A stretch of 64,000 nucleotides of DNA from Eubacterium sp. 1001713B170207_170306_E7 (GCF_015547515.1 NZ_JADMVE010000006.1:204609-268608), one strand, 5' to 3'; counted from the stretch's first letter, positions 44,961-54,008 are shown. Notes: generated by a model not told the origin, from the sequence alone. Numbers and translations: made by a program.

Positions 44961-44989
44961 TTGACTTAAACAGCGTTTCATTATATAAT
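44961..44989 (+). promoter_or_regulatory. Promoter of the CHC2/DUF3987 module
   Basis: TTGACT (44961-44966), 17-bp spacer, TATAAT (44984-44989). Confidence 0.78.
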
Positions 44990-45038
44990 GCAAACCATAT
45001 CACGATGAAAGTCGGGTATAAAACGATTTTGGAGGGGA

Positions 45039-45755
45039 GTGCTGATAAAAAACTATCGATCAATCTTTAACGTCGTCCGGGAAGAAACCAGCATTGTGAC
45101 GGCTGCCCGCTTTTACGGGGTGGCAGTTGACCGGCATGGGAGGGCCTTGTGTCCATTTCACAACGACCATCATCCCAGTCTGTCTTTTAAAGACAACCGG
45201 TTCACCTGCTTTGCCTGTGGGGCCAGGGGGAGCGTCATTGATTTGGTTATGCAGATTTTCCATATTTCTCCATTAGAAGCGGCCATTAAGCTTCAGGAAG
45301 ATTTCAATCTAACGGTGGAGGTCAGAGCTCAAAGCCATAAGACCAAGAACGCTGCGGCGAAAGGAGCGGCGGATACAAGAAGCGTGAAACAGGAAACGAA
45401 CGGGACGAAAAGCGCGCGGCGCAAAGCGAAACCAACGAACACCCTGTGCCACCCTTCGCGTATAACGGCGCCGACGGACAGCGCGGAGGCGGTACTGGCA
45501 GCGGCGCTCCGGAACCGGCTGGCAGATATGGAAGCGTACTATAGCAGAATACACCGTGAGCTAAGTGAAAATACTGAGAAATATAAGCCTTGCGAATCAC
45601 TGGAAACCGTGCCCGACAAGTATGTCGAGGCCATGTTTCAATTGCCCGTGGTATCCTATTACCTGGATATCCTGGATAGCGGAACACCCTCCGAGAGGGT
45701 GGAGCTTTACCGCGCGTTTAAAAGAAAGGAGCTTATACAGTATGAACAACGATAG
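45039..45755 (+). CDS. CHC2 zinc-finger (primase-type) protein
   Basis: A 238-residue protein with an N-terminal DnaG-like CHC2 zinc finger (C38, H41, C57, C60 in LCPFHNDHHPSLSF and FTCFACG). A basic, low-complexity middle and a C-terminal helical part follow. No TOPRIM catalytic domain is present, so it is not a full primase. The start is unclear: GGAGGGG sits only 1-4 bp from the GTG at 45039, so a slightly later non-ATG start is possible. It overlaps the DUF3987 gene by 14 bp. The context suggests a plasmid- or phage-derived replication module. Confidence 0.75.
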   Translation: MLIKNYRSIFNVVREETSIVTAARFYGVAVDRHGRALCPFHNDHHPSLSFKDNRFTCFACGARGSVIDLVMQIFHISPLEAAIKLQEDFNLTVEVRAQSHKTKNAAAKGAADTRSVKQETNGTKSARRKAKPTNTLCHPSRITAPTDSAEAVLAAALRNRLADMEAYYSRIHRELSENTEKYKPCESLETVPDKYVEAMFQLPVVSYYLDILDSGTPSERVELYRAFKRKELIQYEQR

Positions 45756-47397
45756 AACACAGCGACAGCCTGCAGACGACATCGAGGCCATGAAGGGCCT
45801 TTTAACCGAAGAAGAGCGAAAAGATCTGATCATTGAGGAAACCAGGAAAAAAATAAATTTCAAGCCCATCATCCCGCTTGACGGCAGCGCGGTCAACGCC
45901 GTGCCGGATTTTCCGGTACACAGCCTGCCTGGCGCGGTACAGGATTTTGTGCTGGCGGCCGCGGCCAGCATCGGGGTGCCGGTGGCCATGACCGGCAGCG
46001 CGGCCCTGGGGGTTCTGGCCGCCGCGGTGCAGAAAAAAGCCAAGGTGAAAGCCAAAGCCGACTGGACCGAGTCCCTGTGCCTTTACATCCTGCTGATCGC
46101 CCGATCATCGGAGCGGAAATCCCCGATGATGCGTAAAATGACCAGGCCCATCGAGCTTTATGAGGAAATGGTCAATGAAAAGATGGCCGAAGACATCGAA
46201 GCGTACGATCATCAGGAGCAGTTTTTTAAGAAGAAAATCAAGTATCTGGAAGGAAAAGCTGCCCGGGGCGTCATTAACTACACCGACGCTCAGGAGGCCC
46301 GGGAAGAGCTGGCAAAGCTCAAGCCTGCGCGCCCCCTGCGCCTGACAGCAGGCGATGTGACCCCCGAGGTGCTGGTCAACCTTTTGGAAGAGAACCACGA
46401 GCGCATGGCCATTTTTGCGGCGGAGGGCGGTCTTTTCGGCACCATGAGCGGCCGTTACAGCGGCGCGGTCAATATCGACGTGTTCCTCAACGCCTACTCC
46501 CAGGACAAGATGACCGTCGACCGGGTGGGCCGCCGCACCCGGATCCTCCGAGACGCCCACCTCACCATGGTCATGGCCGTACAGCCCCATGTGGTGTGTG
46601 AATTTGAGGCAAAGAAAGAATTTCAGGAGCTGGGCCTGACCGGCCGGTTTCTGTACGCCATGCCCGACAGCCTGGTCGGCACCCGCAACAGCCGGGAGGC
46701 GCCCGACATCCCGCCCCAGGTCGAAGCGGTCTACTGCGAGCTCATCACCGAGCTCCTGGCCATGGACGCCGGGATTAAAGGCGGTGTGATGCTGGAAATG
46801 ACCGAAGAAGCCAGAGATTTGTTCTTTGACTTTGACCATGACACCGAAAACCGCCTGACCGAAGACTACGAGTGCATTGAGCCCTTTGCTGGAAAGGTCA
46901 GCGGTACCGTCCTGCGGATGGCGGGCATTCTTCACTACGCAGCCCACGGCCCCCGGGCGTCTGAGCGCAGCATCAGCCGTTCGACCGTGGCCAAGGCCAT
47001 CGATCTGGCCGAGTATTATCTGGCAGAAAAGCTGCGGGTCTTTAACCTGACAAGCAGCGACGCCGAAACCCAGACCGCGGCCTACGTCCTCAAACGGGCC
47101 CTGACCGCGGGCAAAGACAGCCTGACCAAACGGGAGATCGCGCAGCGCTGTAAGGGTAAAGGGATGCACGCAGACGATGTGGAATCGCCACTGGCGCTGC
47201 TGGCAGCCCACCACTATCTGGTGCCCGTACCGGCCGAATACGCCGGAACCGGACGCCGGAGCATCCGTTATTTTATCAACCCCGAACTCCTTAAAACAGG
47301 CACCACGGAGGAAGAGGGCCACAATGCCCTCGTGCCGGTGATCACACTGGCGGAACCCGAGGACTTCACACAGGAGGAAAGGGCGGTGACGGTATAA
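45742..47397 (+). CDS. DUF3987/YfjI-family protein
   Basis: A 551-residue protein of the DUF3987 (YfjI-like) family, found in phages, plasmids and islands next to primase-like genes. FPVHSLPGAVQDFVLAAAASIGVPVAMTGSAALGVLAAAV near the N-terminus, SSERKSPMMRKMTRPIE and EGGLFGTMSGRYSG are family blocks. A winged-helix-like end (SLTKREIAQRCKGKGM) may bind DNA. AAAGGAG precedes the ATG at 45742. Its stop overlaps the next start (TAATG). Confidence 0.82.
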   Translation: MNNDRTQRQPADDIEAMKGLLTEEERKDLIIEETRKKINFKPIIPLDGSAVNAVPDFPVHSLPGAVQDFVLAAAASIGVPVAMTGSAALGVLAAAVQKKAKVKAKADWTESLCLYILLIARSSERKSPMMRKMTRPIELYEEMVNEKMAEDIEAYDHQEQFFKKKIKYLEGKAARGVINYTDAQEAREELAKLKPARPLRLTAGDVTPEVLVNLLEENHERMAIFAAEGGLFGTMSGRYSGAVNIDVFLNAYSQDKMTVDRVGRRTRILRDAHLTMVMAVQPHVVCEFEAKKEFQELGLTGRFLYAMPDSLVGTRNSREAPDIPPQVEAVYCELITELLAMDAGIKGGVMLEMTEEARDLFFDFDHDTENRLTEDYECIEPFAGKVSGTVLRMAGILHYAAHGPRASERSISRSTVAKAIDLAEYYLAEKLRVFNLTSSDAETQTAAYVLKRALTAGKDSLTKREIAQRCKGKGMHADDVESPLALLAAHHYLVPVPAEYAGTGRRSIRYFINPELLKTGTTEEEGHNALVPVITLAEPEDFTQEERAVTV

Positions 47398-47762
47398 TGA
47401 ACAATATCGATGCGCTGGCCGTTTATGATACCCCATTAAAACAACAGGGCAGCAGGCCCCCGGCCGATACGGCAGAGGCCGCCTGCGCGCCGCCGCCATA
47501 TCAAAATCAAAGCACCGTTAAAAACATTCTCAATGACATAAACGCCAGCAAAACGCTGGCCGCTGAAGAGATTCAAAGAGCAGAAACCCTCAGGGAAGTC
47601 GACAGGGAGCTGAAATCCGCCGCCATTAAAATGCTCGAAGACAAAGTGTCTCTTGACAGAATCATCCTGAAACTCAGCAATATCATCATGCACCAGAGCG
47701 GCGACAAAGCGTTTTATAAAAAGGTTCAGGCGTTGGTGCATAAAAATTACAGCGATCGTTAA
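47397..47762 (+). CDS. Small hypothetical protein of the DUF3987 module
   Basis: A 121-residue helical protein (AAEEIQRAETLREVDRELKSAAIKMLEDKV in the middle). No domain is recognised. It is coupled to the DUF3987 gene and ends just before a strong terminator, so the three genes form one transcript. Confidence 0.65.
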   Translation: MNNIDALAVYDTPLKQQGSRPPADTAEAACAPPPYQNQSTVKNILNDINASKTLAAEEIQRAETLREVDRELKSAAIKMLEDKVSLDRIILKLSNIIMHQSGDKAFYKKVQALVHKNYSDR

Positions 47763-47768
47763 GATATC

Positions 47769-47798
47769 AAAACAGGCATCCGGGAGGGTGCCTGTTTT
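47769..47798 (+). terminator. Terminator of the DUF3987 module
   Basis: AAAACAGGC and GCCTGTTTT arms separated by 12 nt. Confidence 0.8.
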
Positions 47799-47820
47799 AG
47801 CATTTAAAATAGAGCGTCTA

Positions 47821-47872
47821 TGCTCAAAAGACTCAAAACCCGAAGTCCGCAGGGTTTTGAGTCTTTTGAGCA
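47821..47872. repeat. Intergenic palindrome, copy 6 (full)
   Basis: TGCTCAAAAGACTCAAAAC and inverted copy around CCGAAGTCCGCAGG. Confidence 0.85.
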
Positions 47873-47987
47873 GGAGAACAGCCCCGGCATTATCTGTTTT
47901 GTTTGACGGGTTCGCTTAAATTTGGTAAACTTAGAATAGTAAAAAGAAACTTTTAACGGCCCTTTTGATTTCAAGAACGGAGCTAAA

Positions 47988-48452
47988 ATGAAAAAAATCA
48001 TCACTTCGGTGGAAATCGGGTTGGTTTTGCTGTGCCTCTGCCTGGCGTTTCCAACAGAGATACCCGCGCCGGCATCGGTTCCGGCGGCCACCTTTTCTGC
48101 CGAAAAGTACATCGGCCCCAGCACAGATCTGGCAATGACCGTTGTCAGCGACAGAATCACGCCAGACACTGGGGAGCTTACCCTGCTGCTGGTAAACCAC
48201 AGTGGAGAATACCAGACCTATGGCCGGATTTTTTATCTGGAACGGGAGGAGAAGGGACAATGGCTTCCGGTTACGCCGCTTCCGGGCACAGCCTTTGAGG
48301 AGATCGCAATAATGCTGCCGTCCGATAAAGCAAATGAGGAAACGCTGGACATCGGGACCTGTTACGGCAGTCTCCGGCCAGGCGCCTACCGTGTGGTCAA
48401 AACCTTTGGCGATACCTACGCCATTGCGGAATTCCAGGTTACAGAAGTTTAG
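47988..48452 (+). CDS. Secreted protein with bacterial Ig-like fold
   Basis: A 154-residue protein with an N-terminal signal or anchor (IITSVEIGLVLLCLCLAF). The beta-rich domain has LAMTVVSDRITPDTGELTLLLVNHSG, YGRIFYLEREEKGQW and LRPGAYRVVKTFG, a pattern shared by immunoglobulin-like domains of Firmicute surface proteins. Function unknown. It lies alone between two palindromes. Confidence 0.65.
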   Translation: MKKIITSVEIGLVLLCLCLAFPTEIPAPASVPAATFSAEKYIGPSTDLAMTVVSDRITPDTGELTLLLVNHSGEYQTYGRIFYLEREEKGQWLPVTPLPGTAFEEIAIMLPSDKANEETLDIGTCYGSLRPGAYRVVKTFGDTYAIAEFQVTEV

Positions 48453-48459
48453 CATGTTA

Positions 48460-48511
48460 TGCTCAAAAGACTCAAAACCCCAGGCCAGCAGGGTTTTGAG
48501 TCTTTTGAGCG
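48460..48511. repeat. Intergenic palindrome, copy 7 (full)
   Basis: TGCTCAAAAGACTCAAAAC and inverted copy, between the convergent Ig-like and GH3 genes, where it can end transcription from both sides. Confidence 0.85.
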
Positions 48512-48536
48512 TGTGTTTCCAAAAATATATTTATTT

Positions 48537-49901
48537 TTAAAGCAGGCCCAGCGCCATTTTCCAGATCAGCACCCGTTTGACCGAGGCGTCAATCTGGTCC
48601 TCGGAGAGGGTTCCGCCTTTTACGGCCTCGATCACCGCTGGAATCTCGATGGTGTAGCGGGAGCTCAGGATCATGTCGTTGCCGGCGGCCACAGCCTGGA
48701 CAGCAGCGGTATCGGCGCCGTAGGCCTTGGTGATGGCCTCCATGTCCAGATCATCGGTGAGCACCACTCCGTCGAAGCCCAGCTCGTTCCGCAGAACCTC
48801 GTGGACTCTGGGCGACAGTGAGGCGGGATGGTCCGGGTCCATGACCTCGATGACGTTGTGGCTGACCAGTACACTGCCCGCGCCGGCCTGGACGCCGGCC
48901 TTAAAGGGCAGAAAATCCTGGGCTTCAAAGGTCTCAAGGGGCCGTCCGTCCCGGGAGAAATCCTTGTGGGTGTCGCCGCCCGGGCCATAACCCGGGAAAT
49001 GCTTGAGCACGCTGCCCATGTGGTCGGCCGTCATGGCGCTGACCACCTTTGTGACGTAGGCGGCCGTGGCGTCCGCGTCCTGGCCGGTGGTTCGGGAGTA
49101 GATGTAATCCGCGGGGTTCTGGGACAGGTCACAGACTGGGGCGAAATTGACGTTGATGTTCAGGGATTTCAGCAGCGCGTCCTTTTCATGGGCGTCGGCC
49201 GTGACGGCGTCCAGGCCTCCGGTCTGGAGCAGGGTCTGGGGTGAGGGAAAGGCAGCGGCCCGCAGGGCCGGATTGCCGCTGACACGCACCACGTCGCCGC
49301 CCTCCTCGTCCACGCCCACCAGCATGGGAACCCTGGCTGCTTCCTGACAGGCGTTGATTTCGGCCCGGACCAGATCCGGGCTTTTATCCTTAAAGTCGCG
49401 GCCAAAAAGGATGGTACCGCCAAACTGCCAGGTTTTTTCAGCCTCGGGCCCGGAAGGGCCGGGGTAACGGGCAAAGAACAGCTGGCCCACCTTTTCCTCA
49501 AGGCTCATGCCGTCCAGAAGCTGGGCGGCCCGCAGGCGGTTAAAGCTGGACCTTGCCTCGTCTGCAGGCGTCAGGACGTCCAGCTTTCTGGCGGGCAGCG
49601 GGGTGCCTTCGGCCTGAAGGGCATCGGTGTCGGTGCCGGTTTTCAGCGTGATTTTGACCTCTGAGCCGGTATCGGGCAGGTTTTCCGGTATCAGGGTGGT
49701 ACGGTCGAAAACACGGGTTACAGGCGCTTTTTCGCCATCGTTTTGGCACAGCAGGGTCAGGGTGGTGTCATCGCTGTTCAGGAGGTATCCGGTATAGGCA
49801 GCGGGTGTAAAAAGCTGAGACAGGGTGAGGGCCGGTGAGCAGCCTGAGAGCAGGAGCCCGCAGGCCGGCAGGATTAATAAGAGGGTTAAAAGTCGTTTCA
49901 T
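48537..49901 (-). CDS. Glycoside hydrolase family 3 lipoprotein (beta-N-acetylhexosaminidase-like)
   Basis: A 454-residue lipoprotein (lipobox LLLSGC, C21). After a linker region (25-115) comes a GH3 barrel with VGQLFFARYPG, GVDEEGGDVVRV, LKHFPGYGPGGDTHKD and the nucleophile region GVVLTDDLDMEAIT. The KHFPG and D-T-H loop is typical of NagZ-like enzymes that remove N-acetylglucosamine from muropeptides. Location outside the membrane fits cell-wall turnover. Confidence 0.9.
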   Translation of the reverse strand: MKRLLTLLLILPACGLLLSGCSPALTLSQLFTPAAYTGYLLNSDDTTLTLLCQNDGEKAPVTRVFDRTTLIPENLPDTGSEVKITLKTGTDTDALQAEGTPLPARKLDVLTPADEARSSFNRLRAAQLLDGMSLEEKVGQLFFARYPGPSGPEAEKTWQFGGTILFGRDFKDKSPDLVRAEINACQEAARVPMLVGVDEEGGDVVRVSGNPALRAAAFPSPQTLLQTGGLDAVTADAHEKDALLKSLNINVNFAPVCDLSQNPADYIYSRTTGQDADATAAYVTKVVSAMTADHMGSVLKHFPGYGPGGDTHKDFSRDGRPLETFEAQDFLPFKAGVQAGAGSVLVSHNVIEVMDPDHPASLSPRVHEVLRNELGFDGVVLTDDLDMEAITKAYGADTAAVQAVAAGNDMILSSRYTIEIPAVIEAVKGGTLSEDQIDASVKRVLIWKMALGLL

Positions 49902-50013
49902 GAAGGCTTCCTTTACAAAGTTTAAGCCCTTTTCAGGGACGGGTCTATTGTATCATATTCTCTGAAAAATAGGACCTTAATTTTGGTAAGGAAAAGGCCG
50001 TTGCCGTAAAATT

Positions 50014-50056
50014 AAAGAGGGCTCCCGCGCAGCTTTTGCGGAGGCCCTCTCTTTTA
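50014..50056 (-). terminator. Terminator of the ferritin-like gene
   Basis: Stem GAGGGC/GCCCTC with an inner CCGC/GCGG part. T-rich sequence follows on the minus strand (and CTCTTTT on the plus strand), 28 bp after the stop at 50084. Confidence 0.75.
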
Positions 50057-50083
50057 GGAGATGTCTTTTGACAGGAGGCAATC

Positions 50084-51322
50084 TTATCCGCGGCCCACTT
50101 CGGTGTTGTCATGCTTGCGGTCGCGGAGGGCTTTTACGGGGGACGGCTTGTCTTCAAACCGGTAATCCTCACCGTTTTTGCCAATGTATTTTTCAATAAC
50201 TTCGTGGGACGGCACATATTGGCCGTTGACCATTTCCTGGTATTTAAAGAAGCGGTAATCCTTGGGCAGCTTGCTGCTGTCTTCGTAATCTTCGCCCTTT
50301 TTACCCAGGCCTGCCTGGTTTTTGAGGACGTCGCGGACATATTCTTTATTGGAGGTCAGGTGCAGAAGCTTCGGGAAATGCCCGTCGACGACCTCGTTCC
50401 ATTCTTTTTTCTCATATTTTTTCAGAAGCTCGGCGGCCTTATGCAAGTGGCCGATTTCCTTCTGAAGCTGTTCTTCCCATAACAGCTTGATGATCTCATT
50501 CTTTTCTTCACGGTAGAAGGAGTAGTACAGGTAGGCTTCCACATAATCGTGCAGCAGCAGGTTTTCAAGCCAGGTAGAGCTGGGGTCCAGCAGGCCGCCG
50601 TAGTGGGTGACATGCTGCTCCTCAACCATACCGATTTCCAGGTAAAGGCTGCGGCCCAGATCGTCCGGATAATGGTTGCCCACGTTCATGTAAAAGTTCA
50701 TGGTCTGCTGTTCGCCGGCGACGATGATCATGGTGTTGAGCTTCGTCTGAATGTCGGCGGTTTTGGCGTCGATGGGGCGGTTGATGGTGTCAAAGGGATG
50801 CCGGTGATGGGCGATGGTAGGCCGTCCGGGCATGATTTCGGTGTAGCCGCCGACCAGCTCCTCGGCCTTGATGCCCTTGTCCATTTCCAGCAGGTCCGCG
50901 TAGCGGTACAGGTGGTCAAAGTCCTCGAGCAGGGCAAAGTCCATTGCCTGCTTGACGTAATCGTCGGGTTCATTCTGAGCCAGCCAGGCGGTCAGGTCAA
51001 CGGCCAGCTGTTCGTAGCCGATGGCCATTTCCAGCACGGACTCGTCAGCCGGCGGCAGCCAGTTGATCATTTTCTGCTGCTGCTGTTCGATGCGGCGGGT
51101 CATGGCCAGCTCGCGGCGCAGGTCGTTGTCGGTGCAGTTGCGGTGGAATTGGTGTGAAAACAGGGCGGCCTCGACTTCGATTCCGTTCATCAGGATGATA
51201 CGCGTCTTGGTGTAAGGGTCAATCTGGTCTTTCGCGTAGGGAATCGGGGTCAGCTTCTTCCAGTCTTCAGCCTGCTTTTCAACAGGAATGCCTTTTTCGT
51301 CAAATGGGTTAAAACTGCTCAT
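50084..51322 (-). CDS. Ferritin-like-fold protein of unknown function
   Basis: A 412-residue soluble protein with long helices. E/H-rich patterns such as MAIGYEQLAVDLTAW, LLEDFDHLYRYADLLE and LEIGMVEEQHVTHYGG resemble the ExxH metal-binding helices of the ferritin-like superfamily. The N-terminal 60 and C-terminal 80 residues are outside that fold. A di-metal oxidase or peroxide-handling role is conceivable but not shown. GGAG precedes the ATG, and it stands alone. Confidence 0.65.
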   Translation of the reverse strand: MSSFNPFDEKGIPVEKQAEDWKKLTPIPYAKDQIDPYTKTRIILMNGIEVEAALFSHQFHRNCTDNDLRRELAMTRRIEQQQQKMINWLPPADESVLEMAIGYEQLAVDLTAWLAQNEPDDYVKQAMDFALLEDFDHLYRYADLLEMDKGIKAEELVGGYTEIMPGRPTIAHHRHPFDTINRPIDAKTADIQTKLNTMIIVAGEQQTMNFYMNVGNHYPDDLGRSLYLEIGMVEEQHVTHYGGLLDPSSTWLENLLLHDYVEAYLYYSFYREEKNEIIKLLWEEQLQKEIGHLHKAAELLKKYEKKEWNEVVDGHFPKLLHLTSNKEYVRDVLKNQAGLGKKGEDYEDSSKLPKDYRFFKYQEMVNGQYVPSHEVIEKYIGKNGEDYRFEDKPSPVKALRDRKHDNTEVGRG

Positions 51323-51577
51323 GGAAAAACTCCTTTTCTGGTGATTGTTTAAAATGAATTCTTTTATTACTTACCCATAATATTTTTAGTTGTAACGGAG
51401 AATACAAGGATTAAAGCAACTTTTAAGGAGGAAAACCAATAGAATAAAATGGTGGGACGATTAAAAAGAGCATGAAAAAGGCCTGTCTTTACAGGCCTTT
51501 AGTAAAATAGTACAACTCTGTCTGTAATTTAAAAACATAAAGCCTAAAGATGTCTTTTATGATAAAGACAAGCCTAG
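51323..51577. other. Gap upstream of the ferritin-like gene
   Basis: Contains the 5' region of the minus-strand gene, a hairpin AAAGGCCTGT/ACAGGCCTTT (51477-51500) and a smaller one TGTCTTT/AAAGACA (near 51551-51570). No gene was recognised. Confidence 0.55.
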
Positions 51578-51614
51578 CATAAAGAAAAAAGCACTTTCCG
51601 TTTCCGGAAAGTGC
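51578..51614 (-). terminator. Terminator of ptb
   Basis: GCACTTTCC/GGAAAGTGC stem; on the minus strand it is followed by TTTTTTCTTT. Confidence 0.85.
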
Positions 51615-51644
51615 AAAAGGTACCGAACAGACAGGGCGGTGGAC

Positions 51645-52562
51645 TCAGCGTTTCTGATGGGCTGCCAGAAGCAGTGCCATGGCCACGCTGTTGAGCTTGG
51701 CTTCGGCGGTGTCGGCACGGGAGGTCAGAACCGCGGGTTTGGCGGTGCCCATGACCACTGCGCCGCTCTTGGCGCCTGCCAGATAGGTCATGGTTTTCCA
51801 GAAAATGTTGCCGGCCTGGAGGTTGGGCATGAGCAGCACGTCGGCTTTGCCGGCCACCGGGCTCACGATCCCCTTGTGCTCGACGGACATTTCGGAGACG
51901 GAAAGGTCCATGGACAGAGGGCCGTCAATCACACAGCCCTTGATCTGGCCGCGTTCATTCATTTTTGAGAGCACTGCAGCGTCATAGCCGTCCGGCATGT
52001 TGGCGTTGACAGTTTCAACCGCGCTCAGGCAGGAAATTTTTGGCATTTCACAGCCCAAAGCGTTGGCCAGGGTGGTGGCATTGCCGATCATTTCAATTTT
52101 ATCCTCAAGGGTAGGGGACACGATCATGCCACAGTCGGTGGCCAGGAACATCCGGCCCAGGGCAGCGGATTCAAAGGCGGTAACGGCGTTTAAGAGCTTG
52201 CCGGTCCGCAGGCCGTGTTCCTTGTTCAGGATGGCCTTCAGGTAGGTTTTGGTCTGGAGCAGGCCTTTCATAACAATGTCGGCCGCGTCGTTGCGGGCCA
52301 GCCCGACGGCCACGTTGGCAGCCTGACTGTCATCCTTTATGTCAACCACGGTGTTTTCTTCCAGATTGCACCCGGTTTCTTTGGCGAAATACTCAATTTT
52401 GGCTGCGTCACCCACCAGAATGGCGGTTCCGAAGCCATAGTCATTCATCATTTTAACGGTCTGTAAAACAGGCAGATCGCCGGCGGCTGCGACCGCCACA
52501 ACGGCTTTTTTGGTCTGGGCCTGTTTGATCAGCTGATCACGCATCTCCTTAAAATGGTACAT
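51645..52562 (-). CDS. ptb: Phosphate butyryltransferase
   Basis: Converts butyryl-CoA and phosphate to butyryl phosphate, the step before butyrate kinase. It has 305 residues, the normal length. VMKGLLQTKTYLKAILNKEHGLR and SDPT-like LMPNLQAGNIFWKTMTYLAGAKSGAVVMGTAKPAVLTSRAD are family blocks. A related branched-chain or acetyl transferase activity cannot be excluded. No butyrate kinase gene adjoins, unlike the usual ptb-buk pair. Confidence 0.9.
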   Translation of the reverse strand: MYHFKEMRDQLIKQAQTKKAVVAVAAAGDLPVLQTVKMMNDYGFGTAILVGDAAKIEYFAKETGCNLEENTVVDIKDDSQAANVAVGLARNDAADIVMKGLLQTKTYLKAILNKEHGLRTGKLLNAVTAFESAALGRMFLATDCGMIVSPTLEDKIEMIGNATTLANALGCEMPKISCLSAVETVNANMPDGYDAAVLSKMNERGQIKGCVIDGPLSMDLSVSEMSVEHKGIVSPVAGKADVLLMPNLQAGNIFWKTMTYLAGAKSGAVVMGTAKPAVLTSRADTAEAKLNSVAMALLLAAHQKR

Positions 52563-52825
52563 ATTGTCCCCTCACTTTCTCATTAAAAACTTTATAATAT
52601 GGTATACAATCTTATTATACGCTTTAGCTTTAAAAGCAACAAGAAAAAGGAAGGATAGAAAATTGTATTTACAGGTAAAATATAACCATTATAAACGAGA
52701 AAGGATAAAAAATTGTTCCTTAAAGGGGTTAATTTTTAAAGGCTTTCATTGACAGCCCTTATTCCGCCTGTTATGATGAAAGAAATGAAATTTTAATCTG
52801 AAAAGATGGAAAAGGAAGCGGTAAG
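52563..52825. other. Gap between ptb and the small lipoprotein gene
   Basis: About 260 bp, AT-rich, between divergent genes. GGAAGCGG before the ATG at 52826 is the next ribosome-binding site. No RNA structure or repeat was recognised. Confidence 0.5.
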
Positions 52826-53335
52826 ATGAAAAAATTTTGTTGCCTGCTGATGGCAGTGCTTCTGTTTTTTACCCTGACAGGCTGCGGGCCGTCAGAGCAG
52901 AGCGATCCCCATACTCAAAAGCTGTCGGACGCGGCGGAGTTCCAGGGGGCCGGCGGCCTGGATTTTACCTTTGACAGCCTGCCGGAAAACATGGGCGCGG
53001 CCCATTACGCGGTGGTGGACGGCGCGGTGGCCCAGGTGCGGTTTATCCGTGACAGCCGGACTTATATTGTCCGGAAAGCCCATTACGCACGGTCTGCGGA
53101 CATCAGCGGTGTCTACACAAGCTTCAGCGACCAGGCGGTTTTTTTGCAGAAGGCCGATATTCTGACCAATACGGGCACGATTGATGTGTATTTCACCCCT
53201 GTGAATAAGGATACGGGCGAGGCGCTGGCCTGCTGGGTAACGCCTGAGGGCTTTGCCTATTCGGTCTATTGCCCTGAGGATATTGAGGTTAAGGATTTAA
53301 AGGCGCTGGAGGGTATCTGCCAGGCGGTATCCTGA
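52826..53335 (+). CDS. Small lipoprotein of unknown function
   Basis: A 169-residue protein with a lipoprotein signal (LLFFTLTGC, C20). The mature part is beta-rich (AAHYAVVDGAVAQVRFIRD, YIVRKAHYARSADISGVY) and unlike any family I can name. It is followed 56 bp later by the TMEM175-like gene. Confidence 0.7.
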   Translation: MKKFCCLLMAVLLFFTLTGCGPSEQSDPHTQKLSDAAEFQGAGGLDFTFDSLPENMGAAHYAVVDGAVAQVRFIRDSRTYIVRKAHYARSADISGVYTSFSDQAVFLQKADILTNTGTIDVYFTPVNKDTGEALACWVTPEGFAYSVYCPEDIEVKDLKALEGICQAVS

Positions 53336-53391
53336 GATTACAGGCCTCAAATATGGGTACTTCTTAATCAGTACGGTTAAGGAGCAGCAGC

Positions 53392-53961
53392 ATGCAAAAA
53401 GGACGTTTAGAGGCTTACACCGACGCGGTGCTGGCCATTTTAATGACCATTCTGATTTTAGGAATAAAAATCCCAGATGAGCCGACCTTTGAGGCGCTTT
53501 TTAAAATAAAAGAGCAAATTTTTGCTTATATCCTCAGCTTTTTACTTTTTACGGTTTATTGGAACAACCACCACCATATGTTCCAGCTGGCGGAGAGGAT
53601 CAATGGAAAGGTCATGTGGGCCAATTCCTTCTGGCTTTTCTTCCTGTCTCTGATCCCAGCGGCCACCAACTGGGTGGGCACCTTTATGGGCGGCTTCGCG
53701 CCGGAGATCACCTACGGGGTGCTCTTTATGCTGGTCAGCCTTTCTTATTTTTTCCTGAACCACACCCTGGCTGCCGCCAATGGGGCGGACTCAGCGGTTT
53801 ACAGGGCCATCGAGCATGACCGCAAGGTTCCGGTCACACTGGTGATCAACGTTATTTCTCTGGGAGCCGCTTTTATCAACCCCATGCTCACCCTTATCGG
53901 GTGTTATGTGGTCATTATCATCTGGTTTATTCCCAACAGGCGGGTCGAAAAATTTTTCTGA
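53392..53961 (+). CDS. TMEM175-family (DUF1211) potassium channel-like protein
   Basis: A 189-residue membrane protein. The N-terminal RLEAYTDAVLAILMTILIL matches the R-x3-Y/F-x-D-x-V signature of TMEM175 proteins, and HHHMFQLAERINGKVMWAN and FFLSLIPAATNWVG follow as usual. Six hydrophobic segments can be counted. Bacterial members form K+-selective channels as tetramers. GGAG lies before the ATG. Confidence 0.87.
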   Translation: MQKGRLEAYTDAVLAILMTILILGIKIPDEPTFEALFKIKEQIFAYILSFLLFTVYWNNHHHMFQLAERINGKVMWANSFWLFFLSLIPAATNWVGTFMGGFAPEITYGVLFMLVSLSYFFLNHTLAAANGADSAVYRAIEHDRKVPVTLVINVISLGAAFINPMLTLIGCYVVIIIWFIPNRRVEKFF

Positions 53962-53971
53962 AACACGGCAT

Positions 53972-54005
53972 TAAAAACCGGCGGCTCACTCCGCCGGTCT
54001 TTTTG
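53972..54005. terminator. Bidirectional terminator between the TMEM175-like and ABC genes
   Basis: AAAACCGGCGG and CCGCCGGT arms with TTTTT, A-rich on the other side. Confidence 0.88.
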
Positions 54006-54008
54006 GTT

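Larger units (their letters stand above)
44657..45038. other. Gap between the SDR and the CHC2 module
   Basis: About 380 bp without a gene. It holds palindrome copy 5 (44838-44886) and a promoter (44961-44989). The part from 44890 is AT-rich. Nothing else was recognised. Confidence 0.6.
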
